DNA from: Parietaria judaica
Lineage: Eukaryota; Streptophyta; Magnoliopsida; Rosales; Urticaceae
Reading direction: 5' to 3'
DNA: 64,000 nt
Assembly: GCA_954871525.1 (NCBI GenBank)
Contig: OX940864.1
Location: 5,202,001 to 5,266,000, forward strand
A program made the position numbers and the translations under genes. This document shows positions 38,401-52,400 of the stretch, one piece after another (position 1 is the stretch's first letter; each line of letters begins with the position of its first letter). Below the pieces are notes generated by a model. The model was not told the DNA's origin and searched no databases. It saw only the letters and a list, made by a program, of their open reading frames with translations.

Positions 38401-41400
38401 TTTGCATGAGAACGCTTGTAATATTAAAATTTCAATGTATAAGCCCTTAAATCATTATTTTTTCAATTGGTTCAAAATTTAAGGTTGTAAAAAATGTAAA
38501 ATAAAGAAATGCTATAGAAAATGCTATAGCATTTCCTATGGCATTTCTCGTCAACAATTTAATCCTTGCATATTTTTGCATGAGAACTCTTGTTATATTC
38601 AATTTCCAATGTATAAGCCCTAATATCATTATTTTTTCAATTGGTTCGAAATTTAAGGTTGTAAAAAATGTAAAATAAAGAAATGCTATAGAAAATGCTA
38701 TAGCATTTCCTATGGCATTTCTCGTCAACAATTCAATCCTTGCATATTTTTGCATGAGAACTCTTGTTATATTCAAATTCCAATGTATAAGCCCTAAAAT
38801 CATTATTTTTTCAATTGGTTCAAAATTTAAGGTTGTAAAAAATGTAAAATAAAGAAATGCTATAGGAAATGCTATAGCATTTCCTATGGCATTTCTCGTC
38901 AACAATTTAATCCTTGCATATTTTTGCATGAGAACTCTTGTTATATTATAATTCCAATGTATAAGCCCTAAAATCATTATTTTTTATATTGGTTCGAAAT
39001 TTAAGGTTGTAAAAAATGTAAAATAAAGAAATTCTATAGGAAATTTTATAGCATTTCCTATGGCATTTCTCGTCAACAATTTAATCCTTGCATATTTTTG
39101 CATGAGAACTCTTGTTATATTCAAATTCAAATGTATAAGCCCTAAAATCATTATTTTTTTCAATTGGTTCAAAATTTAAGGTTGTAAAAAATGTAAAATA
39201 AAGAAATGCTATAGGAAATGCTATAGCATTTCCTATGGCATTTCTCGTCAACAATTTAATCCTTGCATATTTTTGCATGAGAACTCTTGTTATATTATAA
39301 TTCCAATGTATAAGCCCTAAAATCATTATTTTTTATATTGGTTCGAAATTTAAGGTTGTAAAAAATGTAAAATAAAGAAATTCTATAGGAAATTTTATAG
39401 CATTTCCTATGGCATTTCTCGTCAACAATTTAATCCTTGCATATTTTTGCATGAGAACTCTTGTAATATTCAAATTCCAATGTATAAGCCCTAAAATCTT
39501 TATTTTTTCAATTGGTTAGATATTTAAGGTTGCAAAAAAAGTAAAATAAAGAAATGCTATAGGAAATGCTATAGCATTTCCTATGGCATTTCTCGTCAAC
39601 AATTTAATCCTTGCATATTTTTGCATGAGAACGCTTGTAATATTAAAATTCCAATGTATAAGCCCTTAAATCATTATTTTTTCAATTGGTTCAAAATTTA
39701 AGGTTGTAAAAAATGTAAAATAAAGAAATGCTATAGAAAATGCTATAGCATTTCCTATGGCATTTCTCGTCAACAATTTAATCCTTGCATATTTTTGCAT
39801 GAGAACTCTTGTTATATTCAATTTCCAATGTATAAGCCCTAATATCATTATTTTTTCAATTGGTTCGAAATTTAAGGTTGTAAAAAATGTAAAATAAAGA
39901 AATGCTATAGAAAATGCTATAGCATTTCCTATGGCATTTCTCGTCAACAATTCATTCCTTGAATATTTTTGCATGAGAACTCTTGTTATATTGAAATTCC
40001 AATGTATAAGCCCTAATATCATTATTTTTTCAATTGGTTCAAAATTTAAGGTTGTAAAAAATGTAAAATAAAGAAATGCTATAGGAAATGCTATAGCATT
40101 TCCTATGGCATTTCTCGTCAACAATTTAATCCTTGCATATTTTTGCATGAGAACTCTTGTTATATTATAATTCCAATGTATAAGCCCTAAAATCATTATT
40201 TTTTATATTGGTTAGAAATTTAAGGTTGTAAAAAATGTAAAATAAAGAAATTCTATAGGAAATTTTATAGCATTTCCTGTGGCATTTCTCGTCAACAATT
40301 TAATCCTTGCATATTTTTGCATGAGAACTCTTGTTATATTCAAATTCAAATGTATAAGCCCTAAAATCATTATTTTTTTCAATTGGTTCAAAATTTAAGG
40401 TTGTAAAAAATGTAAAATAAAGAAATGCTATAGGAAATGCTATAGCATTTCCTATGGCATTTCTCGTCAACAATTTAATCCTTGCATATTTTTGCATGAG
40501 AACTCTTGTTATATTATAATTCCAATGTATAAGCCCTAAAATCATTATTTTTTATATTGGTTCGAAATTTAAGGTTGTAAAAAATGTAAAATAAAGAAAT
40601 TCTATAGGAAATTTTATAGCATTTCCTATGGCATTTCTCGTCAACAATTTAATCCTTGCATATTTTTGCATGAGAACTCTTGTAATATTCAAATTCCAAT
40701 GTATAAGCCCTAAAATCTTTATTTTTTCAATTGGTTAGAAATTTAAGGTTGCAAAAAAAGTAAAATAAAGAAATGCTATAGGAAATGCTATAGCATTTCC
40801 TATGGCATTTCTCGTCAACAATTTAATCCTTGCATATTTTTGCATGAGAACGCTTGTAATATTAAAATTCCAATGTATAAGCCCTTAAATCATTATTTTT
40901 TCAATTGGTTCAAAATTTAAGGTTGTAAAAAATGTAAAATAAAGAAATGCTATAGAAAATGCTATAGCATTTCCTATGGCATTTCTCGTCAACAATTTAA
41001 TCCTTGCATATTTTTGCATGAGAACTCTTGTTATATTCAATTTCCAATGTATAAGCCCTAATATCATTATTTTTTCAATTGGTTCGAAATTTAAGGTTGT
41101 AAAAAATGTAAAATAAAGAAATGCTATAGAAAATGCTATAGCATTTCCTATGGCATTTCTCGTCAACAATTCAATCCTTGCATATTTTTGCATGAGAACT
41201 CTTGTTATATTCAAATTCCAATGTATAAGCCCTAATATCATTATTTTTTCAATTGGTTCAAAATTTAAGGTTGTAAAAAATGTAAAATAAAGAAATGCTA
41301 TAGGAAATGCTATAGCATTTCCTATGGCATTTCTCGTCAACAATTTAATCCTTGCATATTTTTGCATGAGAACTCTTGTTATATTATAATTCCAATGTAT

Positions 41401-42192
41401 AAGCCCGAAAATCATTATTTTTTATATTGGTTCGAAATTTAAGGTTGTAAAAAATGTAAAATAAAGAAATTCTATAGGAAATTTTATAGCATTTCCTATG
41501 GCATTTCTCGTCAACAATTTAATCCTTGCATATTTTTGCATGAGAACTCTTGTTATATTCAAATTCAAATGTATAAGCCCTAAAATCATTATTTTTTTCA
41601 ATTGGTTCAAAAATTTAAGGTTGTAAAAAATGTAAAATAAAGAAATGCTATAGGAAATGCTATAGCATTTCCTATGGCATTTCTCGTCAACAATTTAATC
41701 CTTGCATATTTTTGCATGAGAACTCTTGTTATATTATAATTCCAATGTATAAGCCCTAAAATCATTATTTTTTATATTGGTTCGAAATTTAAGGTTGTAA
41801 AAAATGTAAAATAAAGAAATTCTATAGGAAATTTTATAGCATTTCCTATGGCATTTCTTGTCAACAATTTAATCCTTGCATATTTTTGCATGAGAACTCT
41901 TGTAATATTCAAATTCCAATGTATAAGCCCTAAAATATTTATTTTTTCAATTGGTTAGAAATTTAAGGTTGCAAAAAATGTAAAATAAAGAAATGCTATA
42001 GGAAATGCTATAGCATTTCCTATGGCATTTCTCGTCAAGAATTTAATCCTTGCATATTTTTGCATGAGAACGCTTGTAATATTAAAATTCCAATGTATAA
42101 GCCCTTAAATCATTATTTTTTCAATTGGTTCAAAATTTAAGGTTGTAAAAAATGTAAAATAAAGAAATGCTATAGAAAATGCTATAGCATTT
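35411..42192 (+). repeat. Seven-monomer higher-order repeat, 1,219-bp unit, first tract
   Basis: The marker AAGCCCTTAAATCATT recurs with its minus-frame stop at 36,009, 37,228, 38,447, 39,666, 40,885 and about 42,105, giving spacings of 1,219 (four times) and 1,220. The unit is seven monomers plus one extra T in a T7 tract. Diagnostic monomers include ATTTTTTATATTGG with TTCTATAGGAAATTTTATAG, GGTTAGAAATTTAAGGTTGC, and TTATATTATAATTCC. The first unit is slightly short because of a palindrome deletion near 35,415 and another near 35,927. Very few differences separate the units. Neighbouring units differ consistently in one monomer, producing a 2,438-bp alternation. Confidence 0.94.
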
Positions 42193-44275
42193 CCTATGGC
42201 ATTTCTCGTCAACAATTTAATCCTCGCATATTTTTGCATGAGAACTCTTCTTATATTCAAATTCCAGTGTATAAGCTTTAAAATCATAATTTTTTCAATT
42301 GGTTCGAAATTTAAATTTGTAAAAAATGTAAAATAAAGAAATGCTATGGGAAATGCTATAGCATTTCCTATGGCATTTCTCGTCAATAAGTTAATCCTTG
42401 CATATTTTTGCATGAGAACTCTTGTTATATTCAAATTCCAATGTATAAGCCCTAAAATCATTATTTTTTCAATTGGTTCAAAATTTAAGGTTGTAAAAAA
42501 TGTCAAATAAAGAAATGCTATAGGAAATGCTATAGCATTTCCTATGGCATTTCTCGTCAACAATTTAATCCTTGCATATTTTTGCATGAGAACTCTTGTT
42601 ATATTCAAATTCCAATGTATAAGCCCTAAAATCTTTATTTTTTTAATTGGTTCGAAATTTAAGGTAGTAAAAAATGTAAAATAAAGAAATTCTATAGGAA
42701 ATTCTATAGCATTTCCTATGGCTTTTCTCGTCAACAATTTAATCCTTGCACATTTTTGCATGAGAACTCTTGTTATATTTAATATCCAATGTATAAGCCC
42801 TAAAATCATTATTTTTTCAATTGGTTCGAAATTTAAGGTTGTAAAAAATGTCAAATAAAGAAATGCTATAGGAAATGCTACAGCTTTTCCTATGGCATTT
42901 TGTCGTCAACAATTTAATCCTTGCATATTTTTGCATGAGAACTCTTGTTATATTCAAATTCCAATGTATAAGACCTAATATCATTATTTTTTCAATTGGT
43001 TCAATATATAAGGTTGTAAAAAATGTAAAATAAAGAAATGCTATAGGAAATGCTATAGCATTTCCTATGGCATTTCTCGTCAACAATTTAATCCTTGCAT
43101 ATTTTTGCATGAGAACTCTTGTAATATTCAAATTCCAATGTATAAGCCCTAAAATCTTTATTTTTTCAATTGGTTCGAAATTTAAGGTTGTAAAAAATGT
43201 AAAATAAAGAAATGCTATAGGAAATGCTATAGCATTTCCTATGGCATTTCTCGTCAACAATTTAATCCTTGCATATTTTTGCATGAGAACTCTTGTTATA
43301 TTCAAATTCCAATGTATAAGCCCTAAAATCTTTATTTTTTCAATTGGTTCGAAATTTAAGGTTGTAAAAAATGTAAAATAAAGAAATGCTATAGGAAATG
43401 CTATAGCATTTCCTATGGCATTTCTCGTCAACAATTTAATCCTTGCATATTTTTGCATGAGAACTCTTGTTATATTCAAATTCCAATGTATAAGCCCTAA
43501 AATCGTTATTTTTTCAATTGATTTGAAATTGTAGGTCGTAAACAATGTAAAATAAAGAAATGCTATAGGAAATGCTATAGCATTTCCTATGGCATTTCTC
43601 GTCAACAATTTAATCCTTGCATATTTTTGCATGAGAACGCTTGTAATATTCAATTTCCAATGTATAAGCCCTAATATCATTATTTTTTCAATTGGTTCAA
43701 AATTTAAGGTTGTAAAAAATGTAAAATAAAGAAACGCTATATGAAATGCTATATCATTTCCTATGGCATTTCTCGTCAACAATTTAATCCTTGCATATTT
43801 TTGCATGAGAACTCTTGTTATATTCAAATTCAAATGTATAAGCCCTAAAATCATTATTTTTTTCAATTGGTTCGAAATTTAAGGTTGTAAAAAATGTAAA
43901 ATAAAGAAATGCTATAGAAAATGCTATAGCATTTCCTATGGCATTTCTCGTCAACAATTCAATCCTTGCATATTTTTGCATGAGAACTCTTGTTATATTC
44001 AAATTCCAATGTATAAGCCCTAATATCATTATTTTTTCAATTGGTTCAAAATTTAAGGTTGTAAAAAATGTAAAATAAAGAAATGCTATAAGAAATGCTA
44101 TAGCATTTCCTATGGCATTTCTCGTCAACAATTTAATCCTTGCATATTTTTGCATGAGAACTCTTGTTATATTATAATTCCAATGTATAAGCCCAAAAAT
44201 CATTATTTTTTATATTGGTTCGAAATTTAAGGTTGTAAAAAATGTAAAATAAAGAAATTCTATAGGAAATTTTAT
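42193..44275 (+). repeat. Long-range duplicated block, copy 2
   Basis: This is the partner of the block at 33.3-35.4 kb, at offset 8,863-8,864. It interrupts the two tracts of the 1,219-bp repeat. An extra T in GGCATTTTGTCGTC near 42,896 breaks the long minus-strand open frame that is intact in copy 1. Near 43,090-43,340 it has two monomers of the CTTTATTTTTTC type where copy 1 has one of these and a TAGTTATTTTTTC monomer. Segment order and length are otherwise kept. Confidence 0.88.
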
Positions 44276-47200
44276 AGCATTTCCTATGGCATTTCTCGTC
44301 AACAATTTAATCCTTGCATATTTTTGCATGAGAACTCTTGTTATATTCAAATTCAAATGTATAAGCCCTAAAATCATTATTTTTTTCAATTGGTTCGAAA
44401 TTTAAGGTTGTAAAAAATGTAAAATAAAGAAATGCTATAGAAAATGCTATAGCATTTCCTATGGCATTTCTCGTCAACAATTCAATCCTTGCATATTTTT
44501 GCATGAGAACTCTTGTTATATTCAAATTCCAATGTATAAGCCCTAATATCATTATTTTTTCAATTGGTTCAAAATTTTATGTTGTAAAAAATGTAAAATA
44601 AAGAAATGCTATAGGAAATGCTATAGCATTTCCTATGGCATTTCTCGTCAACAATTTAATCCTTGCATATTTTTGCATGAGAACTCTTGTTATATTATAA
44701 TTCCAATGTATAAGCCCTAAAATCATTATTTTTTATATTGGTTCGAAATTTAAGGTTGTAAAAAATGTAAAATAAAGAAATTCTATAGGAAATTTTATAG
44801 CATTTCCTATGGCATTTCTCGTCAACAATTTAATCCTTGCATATTTTTGCATGAGAACTCTTGTTATATTCAAATTCAAATGTATAAGCCCTAAAATCAT
44901 TATTTTTTTCAATTGGTTCAAAATTTAAGGTTGTAAAAAATGTAAAATAAAGAAATGCTATAGGAAATGCTATAGCATTTCCTATAGCATTTCTCGTCAA
45001 CAATTTAATCCTTGCATATTTTTGCATGAGAACTCTTGTTATATTATAATTCCAATGTATAAGCCCTAAAATCATTATTTTTTATATTGGTTCGAAATTT
45101 AAGGTTGTAAAAAATGTAAAATAAAGAAATTCTATAGGAAATTTTATAGCATTTCCTATGGCATTTCTCGTCAACAATTTAATCCTTGCATATTTTTGCA
45201 TGAGAACTCTTGTAATATTCAAATTCCAATGTATAAGCCCTAAAATCTTTATTTTTTCAATTGGTTAGAAATTTAAGGTTGCAAAAAAAGTAAAATAAAG
45301 AAATGCTATAGGAAATGCTATAGCATTTCCTATGGCATTTCTCGTCAACAATTTAATCCTTGCATATTTTTGCATGAGAACGCTTGTAATATTAAAATTC
45401 CAATGTATAAGCCCTTAAATCATTATTTTTTCAATTGGTTCAAAATTTAAGGTTGTAAAAAATGTAAAATAAAGAAATGCTATAGAAAATGCTATAGCAT
45501 TTCCTATGGCATTTCTCGTCAACAATTTAATCCTTGCATATTTTTGCATGAGAACTCTTGTTATATTCAATTTCCAATGTATAAGCCCTAATATCATTAT
45601 TTTTTCAATTGGTTCGAAATTTAAGGTTGTAAAAAATGTAAAATAAAGAAATGCTATAGAAAATGCTATAGCATTTCCTATGGCATTTCTCGTCAACAAT
45701 TCATTCCTTGAATATTTTTGCATGAGAACTCTTGTTATATTGAAATTCCAATGTATAAGCCCTAATATCATTATTTTTTCAATTGGTTCAAAATTTAAGG
45801 TTGTAAAAAATGTAAAATAAAGAAATGCTATAGGAAATGCTATAGCATTTCCTATGGCATTTCTCGTCAACAATTTAATCCTTGCATACTTTTGCATGAG
45901 AACTCTTGTTATATTATAATTCCAATGTATAAGCCCTAAAATCATTATTTTTTATATTGGTTAGAAATTTAAGGTTGTAAAAAATGTAAAATAAAGAAAT
46001 TCTATAGGAAATTTTATAGCATTTCCTATGGCATTTCTCGTCAACAATTTAATCCTTGCATATTTTTGCATGAGAACTCTTGTTATATTCAAATTCAAAT
46101 GTATAAGCCCTAAAATCATTATTTTTTTCAATTGGTTCAAAATTTAAGGTTGTAAAAAATGTAAAATAAAGAAATGCTATAGGAAATGCTATAGCATTTC
46201 CTATGGCATTTCTCGTCAACAATTTAATCCTTGCATATTTTTGCATGAGAACTCTTGTTATATTATAATTCCAATGTATAAGCCCTAAAATCATTATTTT
46301 TTATATTGGTTCGAAATTTAAGGTTGTAAAAAATGTAAAATAAAGAAATTCTATAGGAAATTTTATAGCATTTCCTATGGCATTTCTCGTCAACAATTTA
46401 ATCCTTGCATATTTTTGCATGAGAACTCTTGTAATATTCAAATTCCAATGTATAAGCCCTAAAATCTTTATTTTTTCAATTGGTTAGAAATTTAAGGTTG
46501 CAAAAAAAGTAAAATAAAGAAATGCTATAGGAAATGCTATAGCATTTCCTATGGCATTTCTCGTCAACAATTTAATCCTTGCATATTTTTGCATGAGAAC
46601 GCTTGTAATATTAAAATTCCAATGTATAAGCCCTTAAATCATTATTTTTTCAATTGGTTCAAAATTTAAGGTTGTAAAAAATGTAAAATAAAGAAATGCT
46701 ATAGGAAATGCTATAGCATTTCCTATGGCATTTCTCGTCAACAATTTAATCCTTGCATATTTTTGCATGAGAACTCTTGTTATATTCAATTTCCAATGTA
46801 TAAGCCCTAATATCATTATTTTTTCAATTGGTTCGAAATTTAAGGTTGTAAAAAATGTAAAATAAAGAAATGCTATAGAAAATGCTATAGCATTTCCTAT
46901 GGCATTTCTCGTCAACAATTCAATCCTTGCATATTTTTGCATGAGAACTCTTGTTATATTCAAATTCCAATGTATAAGCCCTAATATCATTATTTTTTCA
47001 ATTGGTTCAAAATTTAAGGTTGTAAAAAATGTAAAATAAAGAAATGCTATAGGAAATGCTATAGCATTTCCTATGGCATTTCTCGTCAACAATTTAATCC
47101 TTGCATATTTTTGCATGAGAACTCTTGTTATATTATAATTCCAATGTATAAGCCCTAAAATCATTATTTTTTATATTGGTTCGAAATTTAAGGTTGTAAA

Positions 47201-49415
47201 AAATGTAAAATAAAGAAATTCTATAGGAAATTTTATAGCATTTCCTATGGCATTTCTCGTCAACAATTTAATCCTTGCATATTTTTGCATGAGAACTCTT
47301 GTTATATTCAAATTCAAATGTATAAGCCCTAAAATCATTATTTTTTTCAATTGGTTCAAAATTTAAGGTTGTAAAAAATGTAAAATAAAGAAATGCTATA
47401 GGAAATGCTATAGCATTTCCTATGGCATTTCTCGTCAACAATTTAATCCTTGCATATTTTTGCATGAGAACTCTTGTTATATTATAATTCCAATGTATAA
47501 GCCCTAAAATCATTATTTTTTATATTGCTTCGAAATTTAAGGTTGTAAAAAATGTAAAATAAAGAAATTCTATAGGAAATTTTATAGCATTTCCTATGGC
47601 ATTTCTCGTCAACAATTCAATCCTTTAATATTTTTGCATGAGAACTCTTGTAATATTCAAATTCCAATGTATAAGCCCTAAAATCTTTATTTTTTCAATT
47701 GGTTAGAAATTTAAGGTTGCAAAAAATGTAAAATAAAGAAATGCTATAGGAAATGCTATAGCATTTCCTATGGCATTTCTCGTCAACAATTTAATCCTTG
47801 CATATTTTTGCATGAGAACGCTTGTAATATTAAAATTCCAATGTATAAGCCCTTAAATCATTATTTTTTCAATTGGTTCAAAATTTAAGGTTGTAAAAAA
47901 TGTAAAATAAAGAAATGCTATAGAAAATGCTATAGCATTTCCTATGGCATTTCTCGTCAACAATTTAATCCTTGCATATTTTTGCATGAGAACTCTTGTT
48001 ATATTCAATTTCCAATGTATAAGCCCTAATATCATTATTTTTCAATTGGTTCGAAATTTAAGGTTGTAAAAAATGTAAAATAAAGAAATGCTATAGCATT
48101 TCCTATGGCATTTCTCGTCAACAATTCAATCCTTGCATATTTTTGCATGAGAACTCTTGTTATATTCAAATTCCAATGTATAAGCCCTAATATCATTATT
48201 TTTTCAATTGGTTCAAAATTTAAGGTTGTAAGAAATGTAAAATAAAGAAATGCTATAGGAAATGCTATAGCATTTCCTATGGCATTTCTCGTCAACAATT
48301 TAATCCTTGCATATTTTTGCATGAGAACTCTTGTTATATTATAATTCCAATGTATAAGCCCTAAAATCATTATTTTTTATATTGGTTCGAAATTTAAGGT
48401 TGTAAAAAATGTAAAATAAAGAAATTCTATAGGAAATTTTATAGCATTTCCTATGGCATTTCTCGTCAACAATTTAATCCTTGCATATTTTTGCATGAGA
48501 ACTCTTGTTATATTCAAATTCAAATGTATAAGCCCTAAAATCATTATTTTTTTCAATTGGTTCAAAATTTAAGGTTGTAAAAAATGTAAAATAAAGAAAT
48601 GCTATAGGAAATGCTATAGCATTTCCTATGGCATTTCTCGTCAACAATTTAATCCTTGCATATTTTTGCATGAGAACTCTTGTTATATTATAATTCCAAT
48701 GTATAAGCCCTAAAATCATTATTTTTTATATTGGTTCGAAATTTAAGGTTGTAAAAAATGTAAAATAAAGAAATTCTATAGGAAAATTTATAGCATTTCC
48801 TATGGCATTTCTCGTCAACAATTTAATCCTTGCATATTTTTGCATGAGAACTCTTGTAATATTCAAATTCCAATGTATAAGCCCTAAAATCTTTATTTTT
48901 TCAATTGGTTAGAAATTTAAGGTTGCAAAAAATGTAAAATAAAGAAATGCTATAGGAAATGCTATAGCATTTCCTATGGAATTTCTCGTCAAGAATTTAA
49001 TCCTTGCTTATTTTTGCATGAGAACGCTTGTAATATTAAAATTCCAATGTATAAGCCCTTAAATCATTATTTTTTCAATTGGTTCAAAATTTAAGGTTGT
49101 AAAAAATGTAAAATAAAGAAATGCTATAGAAAATGCTATAGCATTTCCTATGGCATTTCTCGTCAACAATTTAATCCTTGCATATTTTTGCATGAGAACT
49201 CTTGTTATATTCAATTTCCAATGTATAAGCCCTAATATCATTATTTTTTCAATTGGTTCAAAATTTAAGGTTGTAAAAAATGTAAAATAAAGAAACGCTA
49301 TATGAAATGCTATATCATTTCTTATGGCATTTCTCGTCAACGATTTAATCCTTGCATATTTTTGCATGAGAACTCTTGTTATATTCAAATTCCAATGTAT
49401 AAGCCCTAAAATCAT
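44276..49415 (+). repeat. Seven-monomer higher-order repeat, 1,219-bp unit, second tract
   Basis: The AAGCCCTTAAATC marker continues at 45,415, 46,634, 47,853 and 49,059, giving spacings of 1,219, 1,219 and 1,206. The 1,206 unit lacks 12 bp of palindrome near 48,094 and one T near 48,044. Unit order and variants match the first tract. At the right end (49,250-49,330) the array returns to the AAACGCTATATG and TATATCATTTC monomer also found in the long-range block. Confidence 0.92.
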
Positions 49416-52400
49416 TATTTTTTATATTGGTTCGAAATTTAAGGTTGTAAAAAATGTAAAATAAAGAAATTCTATAGGAAATTTTATAGCATTTCCTATG
49501 GCATTTCTCGTCAACAATTTAATCCTTGCATATTTTTGCATGAGAACTCTTGTTATATTCAAATTCAAATGTATAAGCCCTAAAATCATTATTTTTTTCA
49601 ATTGGTTCGAAATTTAAGGTTGTAAAAAATGTAAAATAAAGAAATGCTATAGAAAATGCTATAGCATTTCCTATGGCATTTCTCGTCAACAATTTAATCC
49701 TTGCATATTTTTGCATGAGAACTCTTGTTATATTCAAATTCTAATGTATAAGCCCTAATATCATTATTTTTTCAATTGGTTCAAAATTTAAGGTTGTAAA
49801 AAATGTAAAATAAAGAAATGCTATAGGAAATGCTATAGCATTTCCTATGGCATTTCTCGTCAACAATTTAATCCTTGCATATTTTTGCATGAGAACTCTT
49901 GTTATATTATAATTCCAATGTATAAGCCCTAAAATAATTATTTTTTCAATTGGTTTGAAATTTAAGGTTGTAAAAAATGTAAAATAAAGAAATGCTATAG
50001 GAAATGCTATAGCATTTCCTATGGCATTTCTCGTCAACAATTTAATCCTTGCATATTTTTGCATGAGAACTCTTGTTATATTCAAATTCCAATGTATAAG
50101 CCCTAAAATCATTATTTTTTCAATTGATTCGAAATTTTAGGTCGCAAACAATGTAAAATAAAGAAATACTATAGGAAATGCTAGCATTTCCTATGGCATT
50201 TCTCGTCAACAATTTAATCCTTGCATATTTTTGCATGAGAACTCTTGTTATATTCAAATTCCAATGTATAAGCCCTAAAATCATTATTTTTTTCAATTGG
50301 TTCGACTTTTAGGTCGTAAACAATGTAAAATAAAGAAATGCTATAGCATTTCCTATGGAATTTAACGTCAACAATTTAATCCTTGCATATTTTTGCATGA
50401 GAACGCTTGTAATATTAAAATTCCAATGTATAAGCCCTAAAATCATTATTTTTTCAATTGGTTTGAAGTTTAAGGTTGTAAATAATGTAAAATAATGAAA
50501 TGCTATAGAAAATACTATAGCATTTCCTATGGCATTTCTCCTCAACAATTTAATCCTTGCATATTTTTGCATGAGAACTATTGTTATATTCAAATTCCAA
50601 TGTAGAAGCCCTAATATCATTATTTTTTCAATTAGTTCGAAATTTAAGGTTGTAAAAAATGTAAAATAAAGAAATGCTATAGGAAATGCTATAGCATTTC
50701 CTATGGCATTTCTCGTCAACAATGTAATCCTTGCATATTTTTGCATGAGAACTCTTGTTATATTCAAATTCCAATGTATAAGCCCTAAAATCATTATTTT
50801 TTCAATTGATTTGAAATTTTAGGTCGTAAACAATGTAAAATAAAGAAATGCTATAGGAAATGCCATAGCATTTCCTATGGCATTTCTCGTCAACAATTTA
50901 ATCCTTGCATATTTTTGCATGAGAACGCTTGTAATATTATTTTTTATATTCAAATTCCTAATGTATAAGCCCTAAAATCATTATTTTTTATATTGGTTCG
51001 AAATTTAAGGTTGTAAAAAATGTAAAATAAAGAAATTCTATAGGAAATTTTATAGCATTTCCTATGGCATTTCTCGTCAACAATTTAATCCTTGCATATT
51101 TTTGCATGAGAACGCTTGTAATATTATTTTTTATATTCAAATTCCAATGTATAAGCCCTAAAATCATTATTTTTTATATTGGTTCGAAATTTAAGGTTGT
51201 AAAAAATGTAAAATAAAGAAATTCTATAGGAAATTTTATAGCATTTCCTATGGCATTTCTCGTCAACAATTTAATCCTTGCATATTTTTGCATGAGAACT
51301 CTTGTTATATTCAAATTCAAATGTATAAGCCCTAAAATCATTATTTTTTTCAATTGGTTCGAAATTTAAGGTTGTAAAAAATGTAAAATAAAGAAATGCT
51401 ATAGAAAATGCTATAGCATTTCGTATGGCATTTCTCGTCAACAATTTAATCCTTGCATATTTTTCCATGAGAACTCTTGTTATATTCAAACTCCAATGTA
51501 TAAGCTTTAAAATCAATATTTTTTCAATTGGTTCGAAATTTAAGGTTGTAAAATATGTAAAATAAAGAAATGCTATAGGAAATGCTATAGCATTTCCTAT
51601 GGAATTTAACGTCAACAATTTAATCCTTGCATATTTTTGCATGAGAACGCTTGTAATATTAAAATTCCAATGTATAAGCCCTAAAATCATTATTTTTTCA
51701 ATTGGTTCGAAATTTAAGGTTGTAAAAAATGTAAAATAAAGAAATGCTATAGGAAATGCTATAGCATTTCCTATATAATTTCTCGTCAACAATTTAATCC
51801 TTGAATATTTTTGCATGAGAACTCTTGTTATATTCAAATTCCAATGTATAAGCCCTAAAATCATTATTTTTTCAGTTGGTTCAAAATTTAAGGTTGTAAA
51901 AAATGTAAAATAAAGAAATGCTATAGGAAATTCTATAGCATTTCGTATGGCATTTCTCGTCAACAATTTAATCCTTGCATAATTTTGCATGAGAACTCTG
52001 GTTATATTCAAATTCCAATGTACAAGCCCTAAAATCATTATTTTTTCAATTGGTTCGACTTTTAGGTCGTATACAATGTAAAATAAAGAAATGCTATAGG
52101 AAATGCTATAGCATTTCCTATGGAATTTAACGTCAACAATTTAATCTTTGCATATTTTTGAATGAGAACTCTTGTTATATTCAAATTCCAATGTATAAGC
52201 CCTTAAATCATTATTTTTTAAATTGGTTCGAAATTTAAGGTTGTAAAACATGTAAAATAAAGAAGTTCTATAGGAAATTCTATAGCATTTCCTATTGCAT
52301 TTCTCGTCAACAATTTAATCCTTGCATATTTTTGCATGAGAACTCTTGTTATATTCAAATTCCAATGTATAAGCCCTAAAATCATTATTTTTTCAATTGG

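Noticed and set aside
50931..51140. Transposon footprint at the two insertions
   Set aside because: The added bases match sequence already present in the monomer family and lack target-site duplication or terminal repeats.
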